DNA of 64,000 nt. Origin: G016756615 sp035556195 (lineage in GTDB: Bacteria > Pseudomonadota > Alphaproteobacteria > Rhizobiales > Rhizobiaceae). The translations under genes and the position numbers were made by a program. The stretch lies in NCBI GenBank assembly GCA_035556195.1, contig DATMFK010000053.1, positions 1 through 64,000 on the forward strand. Reading direction: 5' to 3'. The notes under the pieces are model-generated. The model saw nothing but the letters and a program-made list of their open reading frames with translations, was not told the origin of the DNA and did no database searches. This document shows positions 8,867 to 16,840 of the stretch, piece after piece (within the stretch, counting starts at the first letter, position 1; every line of letters starts with the position of its first letter).

Positions 8867-9541
8867 ATGTCCGAGGCTGCAGCCGAGAGGCCATTACAAC
8901 CGGGCGATCGGGCGCCGGATGTGGTGCTGGACGCCATCACGCGCGAGGGCAAGGTGGCCCTTGCCGACTACCGCGGCCAGAATCCCGTCCTGGTCGGTCT
9001 GTTCCGCGGTTTGCATTGTCCATTCTGCCGGCGCCATATCGCGGCGCTGGCCGAACTCGAACCGGAACTGCGCAGGAAAGGCGTGCAAAGTCTGGCCGTC
9101 ATCAATACGCCGATCGAGCGCGCCAGGCTTTACTACCGCTACCATCCGCTTCCCAACCTGCTGGCGGCCGCCGATCCCGAACGAAGATCGCACCGCGCCT
9201 TCGGCCTGCCCAATCTCCAGATCACGGAAAGCGAGATCGAATGGCCGTACAAGATCAGCATGGATGCCGCGATGAGCTTGCGTCTCGACCTGCCCGGCGA
9301 GTTGCCGGAGCCGATGGATCCCTTCGCGGCGTCGGAACTGCTCGACAAGAAGGACGGCTATGTGGTCACGGAAGCCGACCAGGAAATGATCGCGACCGGA
9401 CGCAGCCAGCTCGTCGGCGAGTTCCTGCTCGATCGCGATGGTGTCGTGCGCTGGTGCTTCACCGAGGAAGCAGAGGGCGGGCGCAGGATGTTCCAGGCGC
9501 CGGGTCCGCAAGAGCTCATGTCGGCTGCCGCGCTGGTGTAG
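8867..9541 (+). CDS. AhpC/TSA-family peroxiredoxin-like protein
   Basis: A 224-residue thioredoxin-fold protein. The motif HCPFCRRH (about residues 49-56) carries the redox Cys in a CxxC arrangement after the strand VLVGLFRG, as in AhpC/TSA-like thiol peroxidases or oxidoreductases. The C-terminal part (GEFLLDRDGVVRW) matches the end of the same fold. The start is the ATG at 8867, preceded by AAGGAGCCGGAG. It lies 17 bases behind the cyclase/ATPase gene and is probably cotranscribed, which may link the signalling protein to oxidative stress (inference). Confidence 0.8.
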   Translation: MSEAAAERPLQPGDRAPDVVLDAITREGKVALADYRGQNPVLVGLFRGLHCPFCRRHIAALAELEPELRRKGVQSLAVINTPIERARLYYRYHPLPNLLAAADPERRSHRAFGLPNLQITESEIEWPYKISMDAAMSLRLDLPGELPEPMDPFAASELLDKKDGYVVTEADQEMIATGRSQLVGEFLLDRDGVVRWCFTEEAEGGRRMFQAPGPQELMSAAALV

Positions 9542-9545
9542 CAGA

Positions 9546-10319
9546 TCAGAATCTGAGATCGGCGAGGTAGCTGTTGACGGCGGCCGAGGCCCGATAGTCA
9601 GCCGGCTCGACTTTGGCCAGAAGCAGTGCTTCCTTCTGGGCACCGGCCTTGGCAATCAAAGTGCCGTCGGGCGCGGCGATGCCGGAAAGGCCGGCATAGG
9701 AAAAGCGGTCGTCGGCGCCGCAATGGTTTACATAGGCGACAAAGATCTGATTCTCGAAGGCCCGGACCGGGATCATCTTCTGGGCGATGAGGGCAGCGTG
9801 GTCGCTGGCGGGCAACGCGGTCGGGACCAGCACAGCCTGGGCGCCGGCCCTCGCCAGCCGCCTGACATTCTCCGGGAACTCCACATCGTAGCAGATCAGC
9901 ATGCCGAGCTTCAGGCCTTTGAACTCGATGATACCGGCAGTCGGCTTCTCCGGGCGGAACAGCGCGCGTTCATAGTCGCCGTAGAGATGCGATTTGCGAT
10001 AGGCTACGGCCGGCCTGTCGCCCTCGACGAACAGAGCGCTGTTGTAGACCGTGTCTCCGGCGCGTTCGGCGAAACCGGTCAGGATAGCCACCCCGGTGCG
10101 GGACGCGATCTCGCCGAGCCGGCCCGCTGTCTCCCCGCCCGTCGGCTCGGCGAGGCGCAGGATCGCCGAGCCGGCGCCGTAGCCGGTCAGGGCAAGCTCG
10201 GGCGCGACCAAGACAGTCGCCCCTTTCTCGGCTGCCTGAAAGGCGGCCTGCTCGATCCGCCGAAGATTGGCGGCGAGATCTCCCGTCACGGCCTGCATCT
10301 GGAGAGCTGCAATGCGCAT
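9546..10319 (-). CDS. carbon-nitrogen hydrolase (nitrilase superfamily amidase)
   Basis: A 257-residue amidase of the nitrilase superfamily with the full catalytic triad: Glu41 (LVAPELALTG), Lys109 (YRKSHLYG) and Cys143 (LICYDVEFPE). The short length fits aliphatic amidases or N-carbamoyl-amine hydrolases rather than true nitrilases. It is the last gene of the ureohydrolase/ABC operon and overlaps the permease stop by one base (TGATG). Given its neighbours, 4-guanidinobutyramide or N-carbamoylputrescine are reasonable substrates, but this is inference from context. It converges on the peroxiredoxin gene with four bases between stops. Confidence 0.85.
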   Translation of the reverse strand: MRIAALQMQAVTGDLAANLRRIEQAAFQAAEKGATVLVAPELALTGYGAGSAILRLAEPTGGETAGRLGEIASRTGVAILTGFAERAGDTVYNSALFVEGDRPAVAYRKSHLYGDYERALFRPEKPTAGIIEFKGLKLGMLICYDVEFPENVRRLARAGAQAVLVPTALPASDHAALIAQKMIPVRAFENQIFVAYVNHCGADDRFSYAGLSGIAAPDGTLIAKAGAQKEALLLAKVEPADYRASAAVNSYLADLRF

Positions 10320-11122
10320 CAGTTTCCATCCGAAGACATGGCACCAAGCAGGCGCCTGATATCGCCAAATCTCGCGATCAGGCTGAAGACGAGCGCCGCG
10401 ATCGCCACGAAGAAGACCGACACCGCCGCCATGGTCGGCGTGTAGCCGTAGCGCAAGGCGTTGAAGATCTTGATCGGCAGCGTCTCCATCGTGAAGCCGA
10501 CCGTCATATAGGCGACGATGTATTCGTTGAGGGAGAGCACGAAGGCGAAGGCATAGCCGGAGACGAGATAAGGCAGGATCAGCGGCAGGATGACAGTGCG
10601 CTGCACCGTCCGGTCGTTGGCGCCCATGGTCGAGGCGGCTTCCACCAGCGAGCGGTCGATCGAGGCGAAGCCGAGCGACAGGGTGACGAGCGGCAAGGTT
10701 ACGAAGAAGATCGCGTGGCTGATCGCCGCCGTCCAGGGCTGGCCGTAGGCGCCGGCGGTCGCCCAGAAGGTCAGGAAGCCGAGAGCGGTGATCACGGGCG
10801 GCAGGATGAACGGGGCGAGGCCCAGCACCTGGAAGACGTTGGCCCAAGGCGCGATGCGCCGCCACATGAACCAGGCGAGCGGCAATGCGATGGCGACGGC
10901 GATCGCGGCCGAGGTGAGGGCCAGGAGCAGCGAGGCGACGAGGGCGCTGCGCCATTCCGGATTTGTGAAGATCTGATCATACCAAGCGAGGGAGAACCCC
11001 CTGGGCGGGAAGGCAAGGTCCTGCTTCTCGTTCATCGAGACGCCGAGGACCACGATGATCGGCGCCGCGAGGAATAGCGCCACAAGCGAGAAGTAGAGGC
11101 GGCGCAGGAATGTCGAGCTCAT
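10319..11122 (-). CDS. ABC transporter permease, polyamine type (PotC-like)
   Basis: A 267-residue inner-membrane permease with about six hydrophobic segments and the cytoplasmic EAA loop (LVEAASTMGANDRTVQRTVILP, about residues 160-180) that docks on the ATPase. It belongs to the BPD_transp_1 fold, PotC-like. The ATG at 11122 overlaps the upstream permease stop by four bases (ATGA), showing translational coupling. It forms the channel with the 284-aa permease encoded upstream. Confidence 0.9.
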   Translation of the reverse strand: MSSTFLRRLYFSLVALFLAAPIIVVLGVSMNEKQDLAFPPRGFSLAWYDQIFTNPEWRSALVASLLLALTSAAIAVAIALPLAWFMWRRIAPWANVFQVLGLAPFILPPVITALGFLTFWATAGAYGQPWTAAISHAIFFVTLPLVTLSLGFASIDRSLVEAASTMGANDRTVQRTVILPLILPYLVSGYAFAFVLSLNEYIVAYMTVGFTMETLPIKIFNALRYGYTPTMAAVSVFFVAIAALVFSLIARFGDIRRLLGAMSSDGN

Positions 11123-11973
11123 GCGGCATTCTCCCTGCGTCCGACAAGCAATGTGAGGCCGACAAGCGACAGCGACATCAGCACCAGGAACACGGCCATT
11201 GCCGCGGCAAACGGCATGTTGGACTGGTAGATCGCCTGATCGGTGATCAGCACGGAAAGCGTCCAATGCTGCGGCCGGCCGAGAATCTGCGGGAGAAGAT
11301 AGGAACCGAGCGCGAAGACGAAGACCATGATCAGGGTCGCGACGATGGTATTGCGCAACGCCGGCACGACCACATTCAGGAAGGCGCGGAGAGGAGATGC
11401 GCCGAGCGTGCGCGCTGCTTCGAGCAAGGTCGGATCGAGGCGGATCAGGGCGGGATAAAGCACCAGTATCGTATAGGGCAGCGCCTGGTAGACCATGCCT
11501 GTCAGCACGGCGCCAAATCCCGGCAATAAGGCCTGCGGCTCGCCCATCAGGCCGAGCGCCACGAGCAGGTTGGTGATGCCTGCCGTGCGCGAGAACAGCG
11601 TCGACCAGGCGAAGCCGATGATCACCTCGGACAAGGAGAGGATCGAAAGCAGACCCACAAGCCAGACGGTCTGGACCCGGCGAGAGCGCTTCGTGAGCAG
11701 ATAGGTGAAGGGAAAACCTATCACCACGCAGCAGACGGCAACTGCGATCGCCAGCATCAGCGAGAAGCCGAGCACGGTGCCGAAGAAGGTGGACAGGAAG
11801 CGAGCGTAGTTCTCGAAGACGAAATCGGTTTTGTAGAAGCCGGCGGGGTCGCGCTTGAAGAAGCTCACCGCGATCATGATCGAGAACGGCACCACGAAGA
11901 ATACGGTCAACATCACCGCCGGGAAAAACAGCGGCGTATAGTCGGCCAGCGACCTGGGAGGTTCTCTCCTCAT
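11119..11973 (-). CDS. ABC transporter permease, polyamine type (PotB-like)
   Basis: A 284-residue permease with six or so membrane spans and an EAA loop (LLEAARTLGASPLRAFLNVV). I chose the ATG at 11973, which overlaps the ATPase stop as ATGA; an ATG six codons upstream (11991) is possible but would deepen the overlap. It is the partner of the PotC-like permease encoded next. Confidence 0.9.
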   Translation of the reverse strand: MRREPPRSLADYTPLFFPAVMLTVFFVVPFSIMIAVSFFKRDPAGFYKTDFVFENYARFLSTFFGTVLGFSLMLAIAVAVCCVVIGFPFTYLLTKRSRRVQTVWLVGLLSILSLSEVIIGFAWSTLFSRTAGITNLLVALGLMGEPQALLPGFGAVLTGMVYQALPYTILVLYPALIRLDPTLLEAARTLGASPLRAFLNVVVPALRNTIVATLIMVFVFALGSYLLPQILGRPQHWTLSVLITDQAIYQSNMPFAAAMAVFLVLMSLSLVGLTLLVGRRENAA

Positions 11974-13007
11974 TGCCTGACCACCACGCAACTGTCAGCG
12001 GGCAGCTTGACGCCGACCTTCTGGCCGGCGGCGACATCGGGCCGCTCGCGCGGCGTGGCGACCGCGACGATGGTCGTTCCCGCGGCCTCGACGAATGTCT
12101 CGATCGTGCCGCCGAGATCGCGCACGAATGTGACCGTGCCGTCGATCGTGCCCATGCCCGGCGCCGTGATCTGGACATCCTCAGGCCTCACCGACACCGA
12201 AGCCTTGGATATTCCGGCCGGCAGTTTGAGCTCGGGCATCGCCTGTCCGAGCACATTGATCCGGCCCGATCCATCGGTGGCGATCTCGAGCAGGTTGGTC
12301 GAGCCGATGAAGTCGGCGACGAAAGCATCGGCGGGCTTGCGGTAGATCTCGATCGGCGCCGCAGCCTGCCTGATCCGGCCCTCACCCATCACCACGACGA
12401 GATCGGCCATCGTCATGGCCTCGCGCTGATCGTGCGTGACAACGATGGTGGTGACGCCGAGCTTCTGCTGGAGCTGGCGCAACTCCACCTGCATGGCCTC
12501 GCGCAGCTTGGCGTCCAGCGCGGAGAGGGGTTCGTCGAGCAGGAACAGCTTCGGCGAGAGCGCGAGCGCGCGGGCGATGGCCACGCGCTGCCTCTGGCCA
12601 CCCGAAAGCTTCGCCACCGGCCGATCGGCGAAGCCCGGAAGATGGATCATGCGAAGCAGCTCTTCGACGCGCCTTTTCTGCTCCTCCCGGGTGACGCCCC
12701 GAATCCGCAAGGGATAAGCGATGTTGTCGCCGACCGAGAGATGAGGAAACAAGGCCAGCGACTGGAACACCATGCCGAAATCGCGCTTGTGCGTCGGCAC
12801 GGAGGTGATGTCCCGGTCGTCGAGGACGATCGAGCCTTTGGTCGGTTCCTCCAGCCCCGCGATCATGCGGAGCAAGGTGGTCTTGCCGCAGCCGGACGGC
12901 CCCAGCAGGCACACGAAGGTGCCGTGCGGGACCATGAGGTCGACGTCGTCCACGGCAAGGAAGCTGCCGAATTGCTTGGTTACGTTCCTGAGCGCCAGTC
13001 CCGACAT
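11970..13007 (-). CDS. ABC transporter ATP-binding protein, polyamine type (PotA-like)
   Basis: A 345-residue ATPase with Walker A LLGPSGCGKTTLL (about residues 34-46), signature LSGGQRQRVAIARAL, Walker B LFLLDEPLSALD and the H-loop VVTHDQREA. Residues from about 240 on form the TOBE regulatory domain usual in the PotA/UgpC/MalK group. It powers the two permeases encoded downstream. The binding-protein gene lies upstream, across a 328-base gap that holds a repeat element. Confidence 0.93.
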   Translation of the reverse strand: MSGLALRNVTKQFGSFLAVDDVDLMVPHGTFVCLLGPSGCGKTTLLRMIAGLEEPTKGSIVLDDRDITSVPTHKRDFGMVFQSLALFPHLSVGDNIAYPLRIRGVTREEQKRRVEELLRMIHLPGFADRPVAKLSGGQRQRVAIARALALSPKLFLLDEPLSALDAKLREAMQVELRQLQQKLGVTTIVVTHDQREAMTMADLVVVMGEGRIRQAAAPIEIYRKPADAFVADFIGSTNLLEIATDGSGRINVLGQAMPELKLPAGISKASVSVRPEDVQITAPGMGTIDGTVTFVRDLGGTIETFVEAAGTTIVAVATPRERPDVAAGQKVGVKLPADSCVVVRQ

Positions 13008-13047
13008 GTCTCATCCCGCCTGTTCGAAGGTTGCAAAGGCAGGCCCA

Positions 13048-13228
13048 CCCCTCATCCGACCGCGCTTCGCGCGGCCACCTTCTCCTACAAGAAGGGGAGA
13101 ACGGAAGACGGCCGCAACGCTAACGCCAATCGCCAGCGCTTGCGATTGGCAGGAGCGCTTCTGCAAAGCTCCTCCTTCTCTCCTTGTGGGAGAAGGTGGC
13201 CTCGCGAAAGCGAGGTCGGATGAGGGGT
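13048..13228. repeat. 181-bp inverted-repeat element inside the ABC operon
   Basis: The left arm (13048 to about 13099, CCCCTCATCCGACC...GGCCACCTTCTCC) and right arm (about 13178-13228, reverse complement CCCCTCATCCGACC...GGCCACCTTCTCC) match at roughly 44 of 50 positions. Each arm has its own short GC palindrome, and the centre has a perfect 9-bp inverted repeat GCCAATCGC/GCGATTGGC (13125-13150). It fills most of the gap between the binding-protein and ATPase genes. The CTCATCCGACC...CACCTTCTCC form is familiar from Hyphomicrobiales intergenic repeats. I see no gene in the rest of this gap (13008-13335). Confidence 0.75.
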
Positions 13229-13335
13229 GTTCCAGGAAGCGCCGATAGTGTGCGAAATATGTGAGCATCGTAGCCCTCGAGGGGAGAGGGGTGCCTTCTC
13301 GCCGCCCCTGCCCCCTTTTCGCCATAGCCGCCCGC

Positions 13336-14424
13336 TCAACCGACGATGAGCTCGGTCCACTTCTGGTTCAACCAGTCCGCCTTGGACGTATAAAGATCGT
13401 AGCGCGGAATGATCGGCGGGATTTCGGACGACACGGCCGCGAACTCTTCCGGCGTCAGATCGAGCTTGTCGCGCTTCAGCGTCGGAGCCGTGCCCACCTT
13501 GCGCGACATCAATCCCTGGATCGACGGTTGGCTCATGTAATCGATGAAGACATGGGCCTCGTCGGCCTTCTTCGAAGCCCGCGAGATGACCCAGTTGCCG
13601 GAATCCTGGATGCCCCCCTCCTTGGGGAAGGTGGAGCGGACGGGATGGCCCTCGGCCGCGGCAAGTCCGGTGACGTCGTGATAATACTGCCCCATCGGAA
13701 TCTCGCCGGATTTCAGCGCCTGCTCGAACTGTGCCTCGTCGCGATACCATAGCCGCACGTTCGGCTTCACCTCGGCAAGCTTCTCGAAGGCCTTCAGGAT
13801 GCCTTCCTCCGTATCGAGCGCCTTGGTGCCGCCGAAGAACGTCGTCGCCGTGACTTCGAGCAGGAACGAATTCGAGACGAGGGCGAGCAGGCCGAGCCTG
13901 TCCTTGTTCGCGGGATCCCATAATGCCGCCCAGGAATCCGGAGGTGTCGGGTAGACCTGCGTGTTGGTGACGAGAGTGATGTACCAGGCGACCGCCCCGA
14001 CGCCGGCGACCCGGCCATCCGGATATTTGTTGACGAAGTGCTCGAGCAGATCGCCCGCGTGTTTGATCCGCGCGATGTCGATCGGCGTCCACAACTCGGT
14101 CGCCTGTCCCTTGAGCGTCGAGGTTTGCGACATCATCGAGACGTCGGCCGGCGCCTGGCCCGCGCGCGCCGCCTGCTCGAGCTGAACCAGCCAGGCCTCG
14201 CCGGTCGGCTCGGCCACCGACTCCACGGCAATGCCGGTCGCCTTGGTGAATTCGGGGAAGATGTGCTTGTCGAAGGAATCCTTGAAGTAGCCGCCATAGA
14301 CGCCGATCTTGAGCGACTTCTCTTGCGCGCGCGGAATTGACGGCATGGCGAGCAAGCCCGCCGTCGCGAGGCCGGCGCCGAGCACGGCCCGGCGGCTCAC
14401 CGCTTTGTCGATGATCCTGGTCAT
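13336..14424 (-). CDS. ABC transporter substrate-binding protein, polyamine type, Tat-exported
   Basis: A 362-residue periplasmic binding protein of the PotD/SBP_bac family. The N-terminus has a twin-arginine signal (SRRAVLGAGLATAGLLAMP, ending near PRAQ at residue 34), so it is probably exported folded. The mature part begins KSLKIGVYGGYFKDSF. A strong AGGAG precedes the ATG. It follows the ureohydrolase gene after 63 bases and feeds the permeases encoded downstream. The ligand is unknown; the enzymes in the operon suggest a guanidino compound or polyamine (inference). Confidence 0.9.
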   Translation of the reverse strand: MTRIIDKAVSRRAVLGAGLATAGLLAMPSIPRAQEKSLKIGVYGGYFKDSFDKHIFPEFTKATGIAVESVAEPTGEAWLVQLEQAARAGQAPADVSMMSQTSTLKGQATELWTPIDIARIKHAGDLLEHFVNKYPDGRVAGVGAVAWYITLVTNTQVYPTPPDSWAALWDPANKDRLGLLALVSNSFLLEVTATTFFGGTKALDTEEGILKAFEKLAEVKPNVRLWYRDEAQFEQALKSGEIPMGQYYHDVTGLAAAEGHPVRSTFPKEGGIQDSGNWVISRASKKADEAHVFIDYMSQPSIQGLMSRKVGTAPTLKRDKLDLTPEEFAAVSSEIPPIIPRYDLYTSKADWLNQKWTELIVG

Positions 14425-14487
14425 GTCATTCTCCTCTTGTGACGCCGGCGTTGCGGCATGTTCCCGTTCTTATGATTGGCTCGTTCG

Positions 14488-15549
14488 TCAGCTCCGCCCT
14501 TCCTGCACGAAAGGACTGAAAACCATCAGGCTCAGTATCTCGAACAGCACCTGGGCGCCGGCATGCGCCGTGTTGGTCGTCGCATCATATTGCGGCGCGA
14601 CCTCGACCACATCCCCTCCGACGAGGTTGACACCCTTCAGGCCGCGCAGCAATTCGAGCACCTCGCGCGTCGTCAGACCGCCCACCTCCGGCGTGCCCGT
14701 GCCGGGCGCGAAGGCGGGATCCAGGCTGTCGATGTCGAAGGAAAGATAGGTCGGGCCGTCGCCGACGATCTTCCTCGCCTTTTCAATGACAGCTGGAATT
14801 CCGAGGGACGAGATCTCTTCGGCATGGATCACCGTCATCCCGGAGTCGTAGCTGAACTCCCAAAGATATTCGGAAGCGCCGCGAATGCCGATCTGGATCG
14901 TGCGTGTCGGGTCCAGCACGCCGTCGAGCACGGCATTGCGGAACGGCCCGCCATGATGGAACTTGGTCTGGTCGAAGGCGCCGCCCGTGTCGCAATGGGC
15001 GTCGATATGGATCATGCCGACCGGCGCGCCTTTTCCGACCGCCTTGAGAATGGGATGCGTGATCGAATGATCGCCGCCGACGGAAAGCGGCACGACGCCG
15101 GCATCGACGATCTGGTTGATGCGGCGCTCGATATTGTCGTGGCTCTGCTCCAGCCGGTATCGGCTGGCGAAGGGCACGTCGCCTATATCGGCGACCCTGA
15201 GTTCGTAGGTCGGTGCGCAGTCGAGCACATGGTTGTAGGGTCCGATCCGCTCGATGGCGCGCAAGGCGCGTGGCCCGAAACGCGACCCCGACCGATTGGT
15301 GACGCCTAGATCCATCGGGACGCCCACGATCGCCACCTGGAGGTCCCCGAAATCGGGGCGATCGGCATCGACGGCCCGGTGCGGCGCGGAAAGGAAGGTC
15401 GGCATGCCCGCATAGGGGGCCAGTCGTGTCCCGTTCTCGGAGAAGATCCGATCGGCGACGCGCTTGAACTTCGGATCGAACATTTCGCCGCCGCGGCTTT
15501 CGCCATATTTGCGGCGCAGTTCCTCGAGCCTGCTCGGATCCCACGCCAT
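14488..15549 (-). CDS. ureohydrolase, agmatinase/guanidinobutyrase family
   Basis: A 353-residue arginase-superfamily enzyme releasing urea from a guanidino substrate. All binuclear Mn ligands are visible: His161 (GGDHS), Asp183, His185 and Asp187 (IDAHCDT), Asp272 and Asp274 (FDIDSLDP). The PGTGTPE motif follows, as in agmatinase and guanidinobutyrase/guanidinopropionase. It has an excellent AAAGGAGGT ribosome site. A divergent LysR gene mirrors the gbuA-gbuR arrangement of Pseudomonas, and the downstream amidase and importer suggest 4-guanidinobutyrate rather than agmatine, but sequence alone cannot settle this. Confidence 0.88.
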   Translation of the reverse strand: MAWDPSRLEELRRKYGESRGGEMFDPKFKRVADRIFSENGTRLAPYAGMPTFLSAPHRAVDADRPDFGDLQVAIVGVPMDLGVTNRSGSRFGPRALRAIERIGPYNHVLDCAPTYELRVADIGDVPFASRYRLEQSHDNIERRINQIVDAGVVPLSVGGDHSITHPILKAVGKGAPVGMIHIDAHCDTGGAFDQTKFHHGGPFRNAVLDGVLDPTRTIQIGIRGASEYLWEFSYDSGMTVIHAEEISSLGIPAVIEKARKIVGDGPTYLSFDIDSLDPAFAPGTGTPEVGGLTTREVLELLRGLKGVNLVGGDVVEVAPQYDATTNTAHAGAQVLFEILSLMVFSPFVQEGRS

Positions 15550-15627
15550 GTCGCACCTCCTTTATGAGACCATCGAAGCTTGCAGCAGCGATATTGAAAA
15601 GACAATTGATATTGTTATAGGGTTTTG

Positions 15628-15644
15628 TGTGAGGATTTCTCACA
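15628..15644. promoter_or_regulatory. candidate LysR operator (T-N11-A palindrome)
   Basis: TGTGAG-GATTT-CTCACA is a perfect 6-bp-arm inverted repeat containing the LysR-type T-N11-A core (T at 15630, A at 15642). It lies in the 123-bp gap between the divergent ureohydrolase and LysR genes, close to the LysR start, where LysR proteins usually bind. ATTG/CAAT inverted pairs occur just upstream (15584-15616). Confidence 0.55.
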
Positions 15645-15672
15645 TAGTCTCAAGCACAACGGGCTTGCTGCA

Positions 15673-16653
15673 ATGGCGGGACGCCTGCCTCCGCTCAATC
15701 CGCTCCGCGCCTTCGAAGCCACAGCCCGTCACGGCTCGCTGACGAAGGCGGCAAGCGAACTCAACGTGACACATGGCGCGGTCAGCCATCAGATCAAGGC
15801 TCTCGAAGCGGCCCTGCGGGTGCAGCTTTTCGAGCGCCATGGCCAGCGCCTGAAGCTCAGCGCGCAAGGTGCGGAGCTCCTTCCGGCCATTTCCGCGGCC
15901 TTTCAGGGCATAGCGGCCGCCACGGCGCGCATGAGGAGGCCGGTCAGTACCGGCACCTTGTCGGTGAGTTGCGTTCCCGCGCTGCTGACTTTCTGGCTGA
16001 TCCCACGGCTCGGATCCTTCGCGGCGCAATATCCAGGCATCGAGCTCACGCTCGGCGCCTCCAACGACCCCGGAGAGATCCGCTCCGCCGACATCGACGT
16101 CTGTCTGCTCTACGGCAACGGCAGTTGGACGGATTGCTGGTTGCAGAAATGGTCCGATCTCGAGTTGTTTCCCGTCGTCAGCCCGACGCTCATCAACAAC
16201 CGGCCCATCCGCACGATACGCGACCTCGCCGACCAGACTATTCTGCACGCCGATGACGGGCGCGAGTGGCAGACCTGGCTCGCCGCGGCCGACGCGCTCG
16301 ATATCGGCGGCTCCCAGAAGCACCATTTCAGCGACGCACGCCTTTCGATCGAGGCCGCCGTGCATGGCCACGGCGTCGCGCTGGGCGATTCCGTGACGGC
16401 GAGCTCCCTGCTCGCGCGCGGCCAGCTTGTGACGCCCTTCAACCTGTCGGTCCCGGCTGTGGATGCCTTTTATGTCGCTTGCCGCAGCGACCTCAGATCG
16501 GTACCCATCGTGCGCCTTTTCATCGACTGGCTTTTCGCCGAAAAGCAGCAGGCCGCCGGCAATGCCGAAACGCCTGTCGCCGGCCAGATCGCCATCCGCA
16601 AGAAACGTTCGCCCGCTGTCCGGAGATCCCTGGCGCGGCCGCTGCGGGGGTGA
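15673..16653 (+). CDS. LysR-family transcriptional regulator (GcvA-like)
   Basis: A 326-residue regulator. The N-terminal winged HTH is clear (LNPLRAFEATARHGSLTKAA...GAVSHQIKALE, residues 8-45), followed by the periplasmic-binding-like effector domain. The opening PPLNPLRAFEA is typical of the GcvA/AmpR-like subgroup. I chose the ATG at 15673 (MAGRLPPLNPL) because this is where family alignment begins. It is divergent from the ureohydrolase/ABC operon and is its likely regulator. The tail after about residue 300 is basic and low in complexity. Confidence 0.88.
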   Translation: MAGRLPPLNPLRAFEATARHGSLTKAASELNVTHGAVSHQIKALEAALRVQLFERHGQRLKLSAQGAELLPAISAAFQGIAAATARMRRPVSTGTLSVSCVPALLTFWLIPRLGSFAAQYPGIELTLGASNDPGEIRSADIDVCLLYGNGSWTDCWLQKWSDLELFPVVSPTLINNRPIRTIRDLADQTILHADDGREWQTWLAAADALDIGGSQKHHFSDARLSIEAAVHGHGVALGDSVTASSLLARGQLVTPFNLSVPAVDAFYVACRSDLRSVPIVRLFIDWLFAEKQQAAGNAETPVAGQIAIRKKRSPAVRRSLARPLRG

Positions 16654-16711
16654 TCGCGGCTCTTGGATTCCCGTCAGGGGCCTGTAGTCTGGAACAAATC
16701 AGGAGGAAGCC

Positions 16712-16840
16712 TTGATTCCGTTCACCTTCAACACGACACGCAGGAGCGTCTGCCCAGGAGCGCCGGATGCGATGACCGAGCTCCCGGTCGACAATCCGCG
16801 CCGGGCCGGCGGGCTGGCCACCTATCGGGTCGCGCTGTGA
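16712..16840 (+). CDS. 42-aa ORF coupled to the thioesterase; possible remnant of an iron-containing alcohol dehydrogenase
   Basis: A TTG at 16712 sits behind a strong AGGAGG (16701-16706) and opens a 42-codon frame (IPFTFNTTRRSVCPGAPD...). Its TGA (16838-16840) overlaps the GTG start of the next gene as GTGA. The first residues resemble the N-terminus of Fe-dependent alcohol dehydrogenases/maleylacetate reductases (PFTFNTTxxxVxxPGA), after which similarity stops. It may be a decayed gene start now serving as a translational leader, or a real small protein. Confidence 0.4.
   Translation: MIPFTFNTTRRSVCPGAPDAMTELPVDNPRRAGGLATYRVAL

Noticed and set aside
11973..13223. Plus-strand open frame (416 codons) opposite the PotA-like ATPase gene
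   Set aside because: It is the antisense shadow of a clear ABC ATPase and continues into the repeat element; the product is rich in His, Asp and Arg with no domain pattern.
14488..15549. Firm call as agmatinase (speB)
   Set aside because: All metal ligands are shared with guanidinobutyrase and guanidinopropionase, and the context favours another guanidino acid, so no gene symbol is given.
15550..15672. Guanidine riboswitch upstream of the ureohydrolase gene
   Set aside because: The gap is only 123 bases and shows no guanidine-I type conserved core that I can recognise. A LysR box explains regulation better.
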